Assembly: GCF_048020265.1 (NCBI RefSeq)
Contig: NZ_CP171843.1
Location: 1,860,001 to 1,924,000, forward strand
Length of the DNA stretch: 64,000 nucleotides
From: Limnohabitans_A sp048020265
GTDB taxonomy: Bacteria > Pseudomonadota > Gammaproteobacteria > Burkholderiales > Burkholderiaceae_C
Direction of reading: 5' to 3'
Shown here: piece by piece, positions 25,927 through 33,774 of the stretch
How the letters are laid out: each line of letters opens with the position of its first letter
Position numbering within the stretch: the stretch's first letter is position 1
Notes under the pieces: model-generated
Seen by the model: only the letters and a program-made list of their open reading frames with translations
Databases searched by the model: none
Told to the model about the DNA's origin: nothing
Translations under genes and position numbers: made by a program

Positions 25927-26652
25927 TCATTCCATCGCCAGGCGCAAAGCCGCCGCACAGGCCCAGGGGCTGAAGGCTGCTGACCCGAGCAAAAGCGCCA
26001 GCAAGACCGAGACATGCGCTTCTGCGCCCAGGCCGCGCATCTGCGCATCGACCGCACCCGTGCCGAACACCAGCACCGGCACATACAAGGGCAAAAGCAA
26101 GAGCGACTGCAGCACGCCACCGCCGCGCACGCCCAAAGTCAGCGCAGCACCGATCGCCCCAAGCATTGACAGCACCGGTGTGCCGATCAAGAGCGTGAGC
26201 GCCAGCATGCCCAAGGCCTCTGGCCCCAGGCCGAACTGCAGCCCCAACAGCGTTGACAGCAGCACCAAAGGCAAACCCGAGATCAGCCAATGCGCCAGCA
26301 GCTTGGCGCTGACCAGCCAAGGCAGGGGCGCGGCCGACAGCGCCAGCTGCTCCAAGCTGCCGTCCTGGTGGTCGGCCTCAAACAGGCGGTTCAGGCTCAG
26401 CATGCTCGCCAGCAAGGCCGCCACCCACAGCACACCCGGCCCGATCAGGCGCAGCGTGGCCGGCTCGGGGCCAATGGCCAACGGAAACAAAGCCGCGACC
26501 AGCACGAAGAAAAACACTGCGCCCAACCACTCGGCCTTGCGCCGCAGGGCCAGGCGCAGGTCGCGCCGCAACACGCCGCCCATGGCTTGCCAAGGGCTGG
26601 GCAGCGCGGGCGCTGACGTGTGGACCGCAGCGGTGATGGCCGAGGCATTCAT
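25927..26652 (-). CDS. ccmB: Haem exporter permease CcmB
   Basis: Membrane subunit of the CcmABCD ABC complex, 241 residues with six helices. Family signatures include LRRDLRLALRRKAEWLGAVFFFVLVAALFPLAIGP, LFEADHQDGSLEQL and GLPLVLLSTLLGLQ. The ATG at 26652 overlaps the ccmA stop (ATGA). Confidence 0.94.
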   Translation of the reverse strand: MNASAITAAVHTSAPALPSPWQAMGGVLRRDLRLALRRKAEWLGAVFFFVLVAALFPLAIGPEPATLRLIGPGVLWVAALLASMLSLNRLFEADHQDGSLEQLALSAAPLPWLVSAKLLAHWLISGLPLVLLSTLLGLQFGLGPEALGMLALTLLIGTPVLSMLGAIGAALTLGVRGGGVLQSLLLLPLYVPVLVFGTGAVDAQMRGLGAEAHVSVLLALLLGSAAFSPWACAAALRLAME

Positions 26653-27281
26653 GCACGACCCAACTGCAATCGCGCACCCGGGCCCTGCAAGCCCACATCG
26701 TGGTGGCTGGTCATGACCACAGCACCGCCCGCGTCCACATGCGACTGCAGCAAGGCGCGGGCCGTGACGGTGGCCTGCGCATCCAGGCCCACCAGGGGCT
26801 CGTCCAAAATCCACAGCCGCGCCGGGCTGGTGCGCAAACGCGCCAAGGCCACGCCTTGCCGCTGGCCTTGCGATAAGACCCGCACCGGCAAATGCGCCCG
26901 GCTTTGCAGGCCCTGCGCGGTCAAGGCTTGCAGCGCCTGCGCGCGGCTGAGCGCCAAGCCGCTGACCTGGGCATCGACGCACAGGTTTTCACAAGCGCTC
27001 AGATCGGGCTTGAGGCCCAACGCGTGGCCGATGTAATGCAGCACCGAACGGTCGGGGCGCGACATTGGGGATTGCAAAGGAGAAGACGGCCACTTGACCT
27101 GGCCGTGTGCGGCTGGGGACAGGCCGCACAGGATGCGCAACAAACTGGTCTTGCCGCAGCCGTTGCCGCCTTCGATGTGCAACCAGCTGCCCGCAGCCAC
27201 GGAAAAGCTCACGCCCTGGAACAGTGTCCGCTGGGCCTTTTGGCAGGCCAGGTCCATCGCTGTGAGCACCCAAGACGCCAT
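26649..27281 (-). CDS. ccmA: Haem exporter ATP-binding protein CcmA
   Basis: ATPase of the CcmABCD complex, 210 residues. Walker A GGNGCGKTS, ABC signature LSQGQRQ and Walker B LWILDEP are all present. First gene of a complete nine-gene ccmABCDEFGHI operon. A PpsR-type site and a possible promoter (TTGAAC at 27344-27349, TATCGT at 27322-27327, 16-base spacer, minus strand) lie just upstream, suggesting that cytochrome c maturation is controlled together with photosynthesis. Confidence 0.94.
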   Translation of the reverse strand: MASWVLTAMDLACQKAQRTLFQGVSFSVAAGSWLHIEGGNGCGKTSLLRILCGLSPAAHGQVKWPSSPLQSPMSRPDRSVLHYIGHALGLKPDLSACENLCVDAQVSGLALSRAQALQALTAQGLQSRAHLPVRVLSQGQRQGVALARLRTSPARLWILDEPLVGLDAQATVTARALLQSHVDAGGAVVMTSHHDVGLQGPGARLQLGRA

Positions 27282-27317
27282 GAAAGGGCTTTCCGGTCGG
27301 TTGAAGACAAAGCCCAG

Positions 27318-27335
27318 TGTAACGATAGATTGACA
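27318..27335. promoter_or_regulatory. PpsR/CrtJ-type site upstream of ccmA
   Basis: TGTAACGATAGATTGACA fits TGT-N12-ACA, the established PpsR/CrtJ target. It is 37 bases before the ccmA start and overlaps the candidate -10 of that operon. It shares the outer bases of the sites before bchF, bchG and bchI. Binding is inferred. Confidence 0.55.
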
Positions 27336-27408
27336 CTTTGTGTGTTCAAAGACCTGAAGCAGACGGGTAAATCAGGGTAAACCTTGAGACCGAGGGCTCA
27401 ACAGCCGC

Positions 27409-27432
27409 AAAAAAACCGCCCGAAGGCGGTTT
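27409..27432 (-). terminator. Intrinsic terminator of the HiPIP gene
   Basis: On the minus strand an 8-bp stem AAACCGCC/GGCGGTTT with a TTCG loop is followed by a run of seven T. It lies 47 bases after the HiPIP stop and separates that gene from the ccm operon. Confidence 0.85.
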
Positions 27433-27478
27433 GGCGTTCTGGGCAAACCTTAGGCTTACCCAAGAAGCTGTGCGTGCA

Positions 27479-27805
27479 TCAGCCTTTTTTGGCCCAAGCC
27501 GAGCACCAGCCTTTAGCGGCCACTTGCTTGCCCGCGAACAGTGGGCAACCACCGGCTGCAGCACCGGCCTTGGCCTGGAACAAAGCGCAGTTGGCACAGT
27601 TGTTGCCCGCGGCGTACTTGGGGTTCTTGGCCTTGTCCACTTTGGTGGCATCGGCTTTGTAGGCCAGGCCCACAGCCTGTGGGTCTTTTTCATCCAGCAT
27701 GGCTTGGGCGGAGGCTTCGCTCACGGCCAAAACGGCAGTAGCGGCCGTGGCCACTTGCATCATGAACACGCGGCGTGTCGAGGAAAGAGAAGAAAAACGG
27801 GACAT
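27479..27805 (-). CDS. hip: High-potential iron-sulfur protein (HiPIP)
   Basis: Periplasmic [4Fe-4S] electron carrier that reduces the photosynthetic reaction centre or its cytochrome in several purple betaproteobacteria. The 108-residue precursor has a Tat-type signal (STRRVFMMQVA, Arg11-Arg12) with cleavage likely after ASA near residue 33. The cluster ligands are Cys70, Cys73, Cys87 and Cys101, the normal HiPIP spacing. The ATG at 27805 has AGGAG six bases upstream. Monocistronic, with its own terminator, divergent from nnrU. Confidence 0.94.
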   Translation of the reverse strand: MSRFSSLSSTRRVFMMQVATAATAVLAVSEASAQAMLDEKDPQAVGLAYKADATKVDKAKNPKYAAGNNCANCALFQAKAGAAAGGCPLFAGKQVAAKGWCSAWAKKG

Positions 27806-27927
27806 GAAGGACTCCTGATAGAAATGGTCAGAAATTACTGAACGGTTCATTGTGCGCCAGAACAGTCACCTTGTCATTCCGGGCTTGATACTTGAGCAAA
27901 ACACACAGGAAAGCCCTGCTTTTTGAA

Positions 27928-27945
27928 TGTCAACCGCTGTGGACA
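27928..27945. promoter_or_regulatory. PpsR/CrtJ-type site upstream of nnrU-bciB
   Basis: TGTCAACCGCTGTGGACA fits TGT-N12-ACA. It lies in the divergent gap between the HiPIP gene and nnrU, 52 bases before the nnrU start and 122 before the HiPIP start. It could control bciB through the nnrU promoter. Confidence 0.5.
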
Positions 27946-27997
27946 CACCCATGTCAGAATGCGGCACCATCCCACCCTGAACTGCAAAGGTTTTGAC

Positions 27998-28588
27998 ATG
28001 CTGCAACTGCTCATCGGCCTGGTCCTGTTTTTAGGCATCCACTCGCTGCAAAGCCTGGCACCGCAAGTGCGCCAGAACGCCATCGCCCGTTGGGGTGCGC
28101 TGGGTTTCAAAGCGGTTTATGCGGCTGTGTCTTTGTTGGGGCTTTATTTGTTGGTTCAAGGCTATGGCCAAGCGCGCCTCGACCCGGTCGCGCTGTGGAC
28201 GCCGCCTCGCGGCATGCAACACGCCACCATCTTGCTGATGTGGGTGGCCATGGTCTTGCTGGTGGCCACCTACGTGCCCGGCAACCAGATCAAAGCCAAA
28301 CTGCGCCACCCCATGACCTTGTCGGTCAAGGTCTGGGCGCTGGGGCATTTGCTCTCCAACGGCAACCTGGCAGATGTGCTCTTGTTCGGGGGTTTTCTGG
28401 TCTGGTCGGTGCTGGTGTTCCGCGCCGCCCGCCAGCGCGATCGCCTGAGCATGCACACTGCTCCCGAGGGCAAACTGCTCGGGACTTTGCTGGCCGTGGT
28501 GGTGGGCACCGGGGTGTGGGCCGCCTTCCTGATGGGCGGTTTGCACCTCTGGTTGGTGGGCGTGATGCCTTTCACCCGCGCTGGCTGA
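27998..28588 (+). CDS. NnrU-family membrane protein
   Basis: A 196-residue membrane protein with about five helices, of the NnrU family. The family is named from nitrite/nitric oxide gene clusters, and its plant and cyanobacterial relative is the haem-containing zeta-carotene isomerase Z-ISO. Features are the N-terminal LFLGIHSLQSL with its histidine, YVPGNQIKAKLRHPMTLSVKVWALGHLLSNGNLADVLLFGGF, and a C-terminal helix. The ATG at 27998 follows a weak ribosome-binding site. It ends 13 bases before bciB and is preceded by a PpsR-type site, so its role is probably in pigment or haem metabolism here. Confidence 0.85.
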   Translation: MLQLLIGLVLFLGIHSLQSLAPQVRQNAIARWGALGFKAVYAAVSLLGLYLLVQGYGQARLDPVALWTPPRGMQHATILLMWVAMVLLVATYVPGNQIKAKLRHPMTLSVKVWALGHLLSNGNLADVLLFGGFLVWSVLVFRAARQRDRLSMHTAPEGKLLGTLLAVVVGTGVWAAFLMGGLHLWLVGVMPFTRAG

Positions 28589-28601
28589 CCTCCAAGCGCC
28601 C

Positions 28602-29864
28602 GTGCAGCAGGCACACCCCATCGCCGCGTCGGCCGACGCGGCCCCAGCCCGCAAGCTGTGCACCGACTGCGGCCTCTCGCGCACAAACGACCCAAAGCGC
28701 TGCGGCCAAGCATGCCAGTTCATCCAGCCCGATTACCCGAGCCTTGAGCGCCGCGTGCACGGCCGTGTGCGCCAACAGGGCACCTCGGCGCAACAAGCCC
28801 AGCACGATGAGTTGTTCTTTGGGCCTTACCAACAGATCCTGAGCGCACGCCTGGACCCGCCCACCCAAGGCGCACAGTGGACCGGCATCACCACCCGCTT
28901 GGCCGAAGTGCTGCTCGAAAAAGGCCTGGTCGACGCCGTGATCGCCATGGCCGCCGACCCCAACGACCGCTGGCGCCCGCGCCCGGTACTGGTCACCCGC
29001 GCCCAGGACATGGCGCAGTGCAGAGGCATGCGCATGGGCTACGCGCCGCTGCTGAGCCTGGTGGAACCCGCGCTCGCGCGAGGCCACAAGCGCTTGGCGG
29101 TCATCGGCATCCCGTGCCAGATTTACGCCTTACGCGTCATTCAGCCGCAGCTCGAACGCGAGCAAGGTCTGGAGCAGCTCTATGTCATTGGCACACCGTG
29201 CTCCGACAACACCACCACCGAAAACTTCCACCAGTTTTTGGGCCTGATTTCGGACCGGCCGCAAGACATCAGCTATGTGGAGTTCCGCGCCGATTACAAG
29301 GTCGAGGTGCGCACCGACCAGGGCGAGCAACGCCTGATCCCGTTTTTGAACCTGCCGCTGTCCACCTTGCCGCCCGACTTTTTCCCGCTGACCTGCCGCA
29401 CCTGCGTGGACTACACCAATGTGCTGGCCGACATCACCGTGGGCTACATGGGCGGGCACGGCCAGCAGTGGTTGCTGGTGCGCAACGCGCGCGGGCAAGC
29501 GGTGCTGGCCGGCATTCAGGCGCAACTGGTCACCAGCGCCCCCATCAGCCGAGGCAAAAGGGATGGCCCGGTGCGCGGCTTCATGGCCAACACCGAGCGC
29601 GCCGCTGGGGGCCTGCCGCTGCGGCGCATGCCCGCCTGGATCAAACCCCTGGTCAATTGGCTCATGCCCCGGGTCGCGCCGCGGGGCCTGGAGTTTGCGC
29701 GCGCCCGGGTCGAAATGAAGGCCATCGAGTCCATCCTGCACCTGCGCCGCGAAGCGCCAGCGCGCATCAAAAACATGCTGCCGCAGCACGTTTGGGATTT
29801 GGCGGCGCGTTATGGCCTGAAACCTGAGTCTGACAAAGTGGACACCTCTGCGAACAAACTGTAA
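28602..29864 (+). CDS. bciB: Divinyl (proto)chlorophyllide 8-vinyl reductase, ferredoxin-dependent BciB
   Basis: Reduces the C8 vinyl group of the chlorin precursor, using ferredoxin, a flavin and Fe-S clusters. The 420-residue protein belongs to the F420-hydrogenase beta-subunit family: N-terminal cysteine cluster CTDCGLS...CGQAC, GIPCQIYALR, VIGTPCSDNTTTENF and FPLTCRTCVDYTNVLADITVGYMGG. The start is the GTG at 28602, the only start codon before the first cysteine cluster. It is cotranscribed with nnrU. Confidence 0.9.
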   Translation: MQQAHPIAASADAAPARKLCTDCGLSRTNDPKRCGQACQFIQPDYPSLERRVHGRVRQQGTSAQQAQHDELFFGPYQQILSARLDPPTQGAQWTGITTRLAEVLLEKGLVDAVIAMAADPNDRWRPRPVLVTRAQDMAQCRGMRMGYAPLLSLVEPALARGHKRLAVIGIPCQIYALRVIQPQLEREQGLEQLYVIGTPCSDNTTTENFHQFLGLISDRPQDISYVEFRADYKVEVRTDQGEQRLIPFLNLPLSTLPPDFFPLTCRTCVDYTNVLADITVGYMGGHGQQWLLVRNARGQAVLAGIQAQLVTSAPISRGKRDGPVRGFMANTERAAGGLPLRRMPAWIKPLVNWLMPRVAPRGLEFARARVEMKAIESILHLRREAPARIKNMLPQHVWDLAARYGLKPESDKVDTSANKL

Positions 29865-29900
29865 ATTTAACTTGACACTTTGCCGCGTCTTTTGGATGAT
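29860..29900 (+). promoter_or_regulatory. bchI promoter with overlapping PpsR/CrtJ-type site
   Basis: TGTAAATTTAACTTGACA (29860-29877) fits TGT-N12-ACA and contains a consensus -35 TTGACA (29872-29877). A -10-like GATGAT follows after 17 bases (29895-29900), 30 bases before the bchI ATG. Occupation by a PpsR-type repressor would cover the -35. The site also overlaps the bciB stop codon. Confidence 0.65.
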
Positions 29901-29929
29901 GGGCCGAGAACAGTTTTGCGGAACGCCCC

Positions 29930-30955
29930 ATGGCATTGACCTTCCCTTTTGCGGCCATCGTTGGTCAAGATGAAATGACACTCGCCATCCAGGTGGTGGC
30001 GGTCGACCCCTCGATCGGTGGCGTGCTGGTCTTGGGCGACCGGGGCACCGGCAAATCCACCGCCGTGCGCGCCCTGGCCGACCTGCTGCCCCCGATTTCG
30101 GTCGTCAAAGGCTGCCCCTACCGCTGCGACCCGGCCAAGCCCGCAGGCGCCTGCCCGGTGTGCCAAGCACGCGATCCCAAAGCCAAAGTTGCGACCGAAC
30201 GCCAACCCGTGGCCGTGGTCGACCTGCCTTTAGGCGCGACCGAAGACCGCGTGGTCGGCGCGCTCGATCTGGAAAAAGCCCTGTCGCAAGGCGTGAAGTC
30301 TTTCGCGCCCGGCCTGCTGGCCCAGGCGCACCGGGGCTTTTTGTACATCGACGAAGTCAACCTGCTGGACGACCACCTGGTGGACCTGCTGATCGACGTG
30401 GCCGCCTCGGGCGAAAACCTGGTCGAGCGCGAAGGCCTGAGCGTGCGCCACCCCGCCCGCTTTGTGCTGGTGGGCAGCGGCAACCCCGAAGAAGGCGAGC
30501 TGCGCCCGCAACTGCTGGACCGCTTTGGCCTGTCGGTACAAGTGCGCACGCCGCAAGACCTGGCGCTGCGCGTGAGCATCATCAAACGCCGCGACGCCTT
30601 CGACAAAGACCCCGCCGCCTTCAAGGCGCTGTGGCACAAGGACAACCAAAAGCTGCAAAAACACATCCTCAAAGCGCGTGAGCTGCTCGACGAAGTGCAG
30701 GTCAGCGACGACATGCTGATGCTGTGCGCCCGCCTGTGCCAACAGCTGGGCACCGACGGCCTGCGCGCCGAGCTCACGCTGCTGCGCGCCACCCGGGCGT
30801 ACGCCGCGCTGCAAGGCCACAAGGCGGTGAAAGCCGAACACCTGCAAAGCATGGCCCCGCTGGCACTGCGCCACCGCCTGCGCCGCAACCCGCTGGACGA
30901 CACCGACTCGGGCGCGCGCGTGCAGCGCAGCTTGCAAGAAGTGCTGGCCGCCTGA
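29930..30955 (+). CDS. bchI: Magnesium chelatase ATPase subunit BchI
   Basis: AAA+ subunit that drives insertion of Mg into protoporphyrin IX together with BchD and BchH. The 341-residue protein has Walker A GDRGTGKST, the cysteine-containing insertion GCPYRCDP...CPVCQ, Walker B GFLYIDEVNLL, sensor 1 VLVGSGNPEEGELRPQLLDRFG and a C-terminal helical domain with LRHRLRRNP. First gene of bchI-bchD-bchO, with its own promoter region. Confidence 0.97.
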   Translation: MALTFPFAAIVGQDEMTLAIQVVAVDPSIGGVLVLGDRGTGKSTAVRALADLLPPISVVKGCPYRCDPAKPAGACPVCQARDPKAKVATERQPVAVVDLPLGATEDRVVGALDLEKALSQGVKSFAPGLLAQAHRGFLYIDEVNLLDDHLVDLLIDVAASGENLVEREGLSVRHPARFVLVGSGNPEEGELRPQLLDRFGLSVQVRTPQDLALRVSIIKRRDAFDKDPAAFKALWHKDNQKLQKHILKARELLDEVQVSDDMLMLCARLCQQLGTDGLRAELTLLRATRAYAALQGHKAVKAEHLQSMAPLALRHRLRRNPLDDTDSGARVQRSLQEVLAA

Positions 30956-30968
30956 ATTGGCTGCACGC

Positions 30969-32846
30969 ATGGCCCACGACAACACGCAGCCCAAGGCATC
31001 CTTTGACCCGCTGGAGCGCTGGAACGATGCGCTGACGGCGCTGCAGCTGCTGCAACTCGACCCCTTTGGCTTTGGCGGTGTGTGCCTGCGCGCGCCACAC
31101 GGCCCGGTGCGCGAGCGCTGGCTCCAAGCGCTGGCGGGGCTGGGCATCGGCTTGGTCAAAGTGCCCGGCTCGGTGGACAGCGAGCGGCTGCTGGGCGGCA
31201 TCGACCTGGCCCACACCCTGCAAACCGGGCAGTTGCACAGCCAAGCGGGCTTGCTGCAACAAGCCGACCAAGGCTTGGTCTGCCTGCCCATGGCCGAACG
31301 CCTGTCGCCCGCCCTGATCGCGCCTTTGGTGCAAGCGCTGGAACAAGGCCAAGTGCCCCCCACCCGCCATAGCGCAGCCCTCACACCCACCCGCTTTGGC
31401 GTGGTCGCGCTCGACGAATCCCTGACCGATGAACCCGGCGTGGGCGCGGCCTTGGCCGAGCGCCTTGGCGTGTGGCTGGACCTGCACGAACTCTCGCCCA
31501 GCGACATCCACGCGGCATGGCAGGACAACAGCGAATCGGAGGGCCTGCAGATTCGCCTGAGCCCCGGCGCTTTGGCCCGCGCACGCGAGCAGCTACCGCA
31601 AGTGCAAGCGAGCAATGAGCACATGCAAGCGCTGTGCGCCGCCGCTTGGGGCCTGGGCATTGGCTCCTTGCGCGTGCCCAGCCTGGCGCTGCGCGTGGCC
31701 TGCGGCCATGCGGCGCTGAACGGGCGCAGTACGCTGGATGCCGACGACCTGGGCTTTGCCGCACGCTGCGTGCTGGCCCCCCGCGCCACGCAGTGGCCAG
31801 CCGAGCCGTCTGCGCAAGAGGCCGAGCCCGCGCCACAGGAAGACGCCACACCGCCGCCAGAGTCGCCTGAACCCCCAGAAAATTCTTGTGAAGCACCTGA
31901 GAACGACGCTGAAAAAGACAAGGACCCGGACACGGCTCCACCACCCGAACAGAACACTGAACCGAGTGCCGAAGACCTGCAAGAGATGATGGTCGCAGCG
32001 GCCTTGGCCAGCTTGCCGCCACACATGCTCGACGCGCTCATGACACGCCAAGGCGCGGCCAGCCACAACACCTCGGGCCGCAGCGGCCAAACCCGCGCGG
32101 GGTCGCAACGCGGCCGCCCCCTGCCCCCACGCCCGGGCCGCCCCGGCGGTCAGGCGCGCCTGCATGTGCTGGCCACCTTGCGCGCCGCCGCGCCCAAGCA
32201 GCGTCTACGGCAGACGCACAGCACCGGCCGGGTGGCCATCCGCGCCGAAGACTTCCACATCCAGCGCTACCAACAACGCGCCTCCAGCTGCCTGATCCTC
32301 GCGCTCGACGCCTCAGGCTCCACCGCACTCCAGCGCCTGGCCGAGGCCAAAGGCGCGGTCGAATTGTTGCTGCAGCAGTCCTATGCCCGGCGCGACAGCG
32401 TGTGCATCGTGGCCTTTCGCGGCGCGCAGGCGCAGCTGCTCTTGCCCATGACGCGCTCGCTGGTGCGCGCCAAACGCGGCATGACGGGATTGCCCGGTGG
32501 CGGCGGCACGCCCCTGGCGCTGGCCCTCAAAATGGCGCACGAACAAGCGGCGCAACTGCAGCGTCAAGGCGTCACGCCCATCTTGGTGGTGCTGAGCGAC
32601 GGCCGCGCCAACGTGACGTTGCAAGGCCTAGGCGGCCGCGCCCAAGCGCAACTGGACGCGCAAAGCTGGGGCCAGCAGTGGCGCGCCAGCGGCCACCGCG
32701 CCTTGTGGATCGACACCTCGATGCACCCCGACGCGCAAGCCCAGCAACTGGCGACCACCATGGGCGCGAGCTACCTGCCCATGCCGCAGGTGCAGTCCCA
32801 GCGCATGGCGCACGCCATCGAACGCGTGCGCAACCCCTGCGCATGA
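30969..32846 (+). CDS. bchD: Magnesium chelatase subunit BchD
   Basis: Second AAA+ component of Mg chelatase, about 625 residues. The N-terminal AAA+ domain is degenerate (no intact Walker A), followed by an acidic, proline- and glutamate-rich linker at about residues 275-345 and a C-terminal integrin-I/VWA domain with the MIDAS start DASGST. The ATG at 30969 gives MAHDNTQPKAS; an in-frame TTG at 30957 is less likely. It begins 13 bases after bchI. Confidence 0.95.
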   Translation: MAHDNTQPKASFDPLERWNDALTALQLLQLDPFGFGGVCLRAPHGPVRERWLQALAGLGIGLVKVPGSVDSERLLGGIDLAHTLQTGQLHSQAGLLQQADQGLVCLPMAERLSPALIAPLVQALEQGQVPPTRHSAALTPTRFGVVALDESLTDEPGVGAALAERLGVWLDLHELSPSDIHAAWQDNSESEGLQIRLSPGALARAREQLPQVQASNEHMQALCAAAWGLGIGSLRVPSLALRVACGHAALNGRSTLDADDLGFAARCVLAPRATQWPAEPSAQEAEPAPQEDATPPPESPEPPENSCEAPENDAEKDKDPDTAPPPEQNTEPSAEDLQEMMVAAALASLPPHMLDALMTRQGAASHNTSGRSGQTRAGSQRGRPLPPRPGRPGGQARLHVLATLRAAAPKQRLRQTHSTGRVAIRAEDFHIQRYQQRASSCLILALDASGSTALQRLAEAKGAVELLLQQSYARRDSVCIVAFRGAQAQLLLPMTRSLVRAKRGMTGLPGGGGTPLALALKMAHEQAAQLQRQGVTPILVVLSDGRANVTLQGLGGRAQAQLDAQSWGQQWRASGHRALWIDTSMHPDAQAQQLATTMGASYLPMPQVQSQRMAHAIERVRNPCA

Positions 32847-32852
32847 ACCGCC

Positions 32853-33740
32853 ATGTTTGAAAGTTTTTACCCCGGGATGGCCTGGGACGAACACCGGAGC
32901 CACTGGCCCCATGCGCAGCACAGCCGCTTTGTGCAGGCGGGCGGCATTCAATGGCATGTGCAGCAACTGGGCCAAGGCCCGTGCATGCTGCTGCTGCACG
33001 GCACCGGCTCGGGCAACTTCAGCTGGCGCGGCTTGTTGCCCACTTTGGCCGAGCACTTCACCGTGGTCGCGCCCGACCTGCCCGGCCACGCCTTCACCAG
33101 CCGAGGCCCCGAGGGCGCGCTGTCGCTGCCCGGCATGGCCGAGGGCTTGCGGGCCTTGATGCTGCAACTGCGACTCACGCCGCAGGTCATCGTGGGCCAC
33201 TCGGCGGGCGCCGCCATTGCCGCGCACATGGCGCTGCACTTTGACAGCGCCTCGCGCAGCACCTTGATCGGCCTGAACCCGGCCTGGCTGCCGCTGCCGG
33301 GCGTGGCGTCGTGGTTGTTCGGCCCGGCGGCCAAGCTGGCCGCGCTAAACCCGCTGTCGGCCTGGGCCACCGCCAAGCTGGCAGCCAAGCCCGGCGCGGT
33401 GGCCGAATGGCTGGCGCGCACCGGCTCCACGCTGGACGCGACAGGCATCGATCTCTACACCCGCGTGCTCAGCGACTCGGGCCATGTGCACGGCGTGCTG
33501 TCGATGATGGCGGCCTGGCGGCTCAAACCCCTGGCTGCGCGCCTGCACGAGATCCGCAACCCCGTGTTCATGCACATCGGCGCACAAGACCAAACCGTGC
33601 CCCCCGCCTTGGCCAACGAAGCCTGCCAGCGCTTGCCGCAAGCCCGCCAGCACATTCAGCCCGGGCTAGGCCATTTGGCGCATGAACAGGACCCGCAGGG
33701 CACGGCCGAGCACATCCTGCGCTGGTGCACTCCTCGTTGA
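32853..33740 (+). CDS. bchO: BchO, alpha/beta hydrolase of Mg chelatase cluster
   Basis: Alpha/beta-hydrolase of 295 residues usually encoded with bchID in purple bacteria; its reaction is not established. Visible features are the oxyanion-hole LLLHGTGSG, the nucleophile elbow GHSAGA, GAQDQTVPP with the likely catalytic aspartate and GLGHLAHEQDP with the histidine. It starts six bases after bchD and converges with the AerR/PpaA-like gene. Confidence 0.92.
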   Translation: MFESFYPGMAWDEHRSHWPHAQHSRFVQAGGIQWHVQQLGQGPCMLLLHGTGSGNFSWRGLLPTLAEHFTVVAPDLPGHAFTSRGPEGALSLPGMAEGLRALMLQLRLTPQVIVGHSAGAAIAAHMALHFDSASRSTLIGLNPAWLPLPGVASWLFGPAAKLAALNPLSAWATAKLAAKPGAVAEWLARTGSTLDATGIDLYTRVLSDSGHVHGVLSMMAAWRLKPLAARLHEIRNPVFMHIGAQDQTVPPALANEACQRLPQARQHIQPGLGHLAHEQDPQGTAEHILRWCTPR

Positions 33741-33774
33741 GCAGGGCATGCAAAGCAGCGACCGCTGGCGCAGT

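Noticed and set aside
27841..27900. Fragment GTCATTCCGGGCTTG as a dispersed repeat
   Set aside because: Only about 15 bases resemble a common bacterial repeat and no second copy was noticed in the window.
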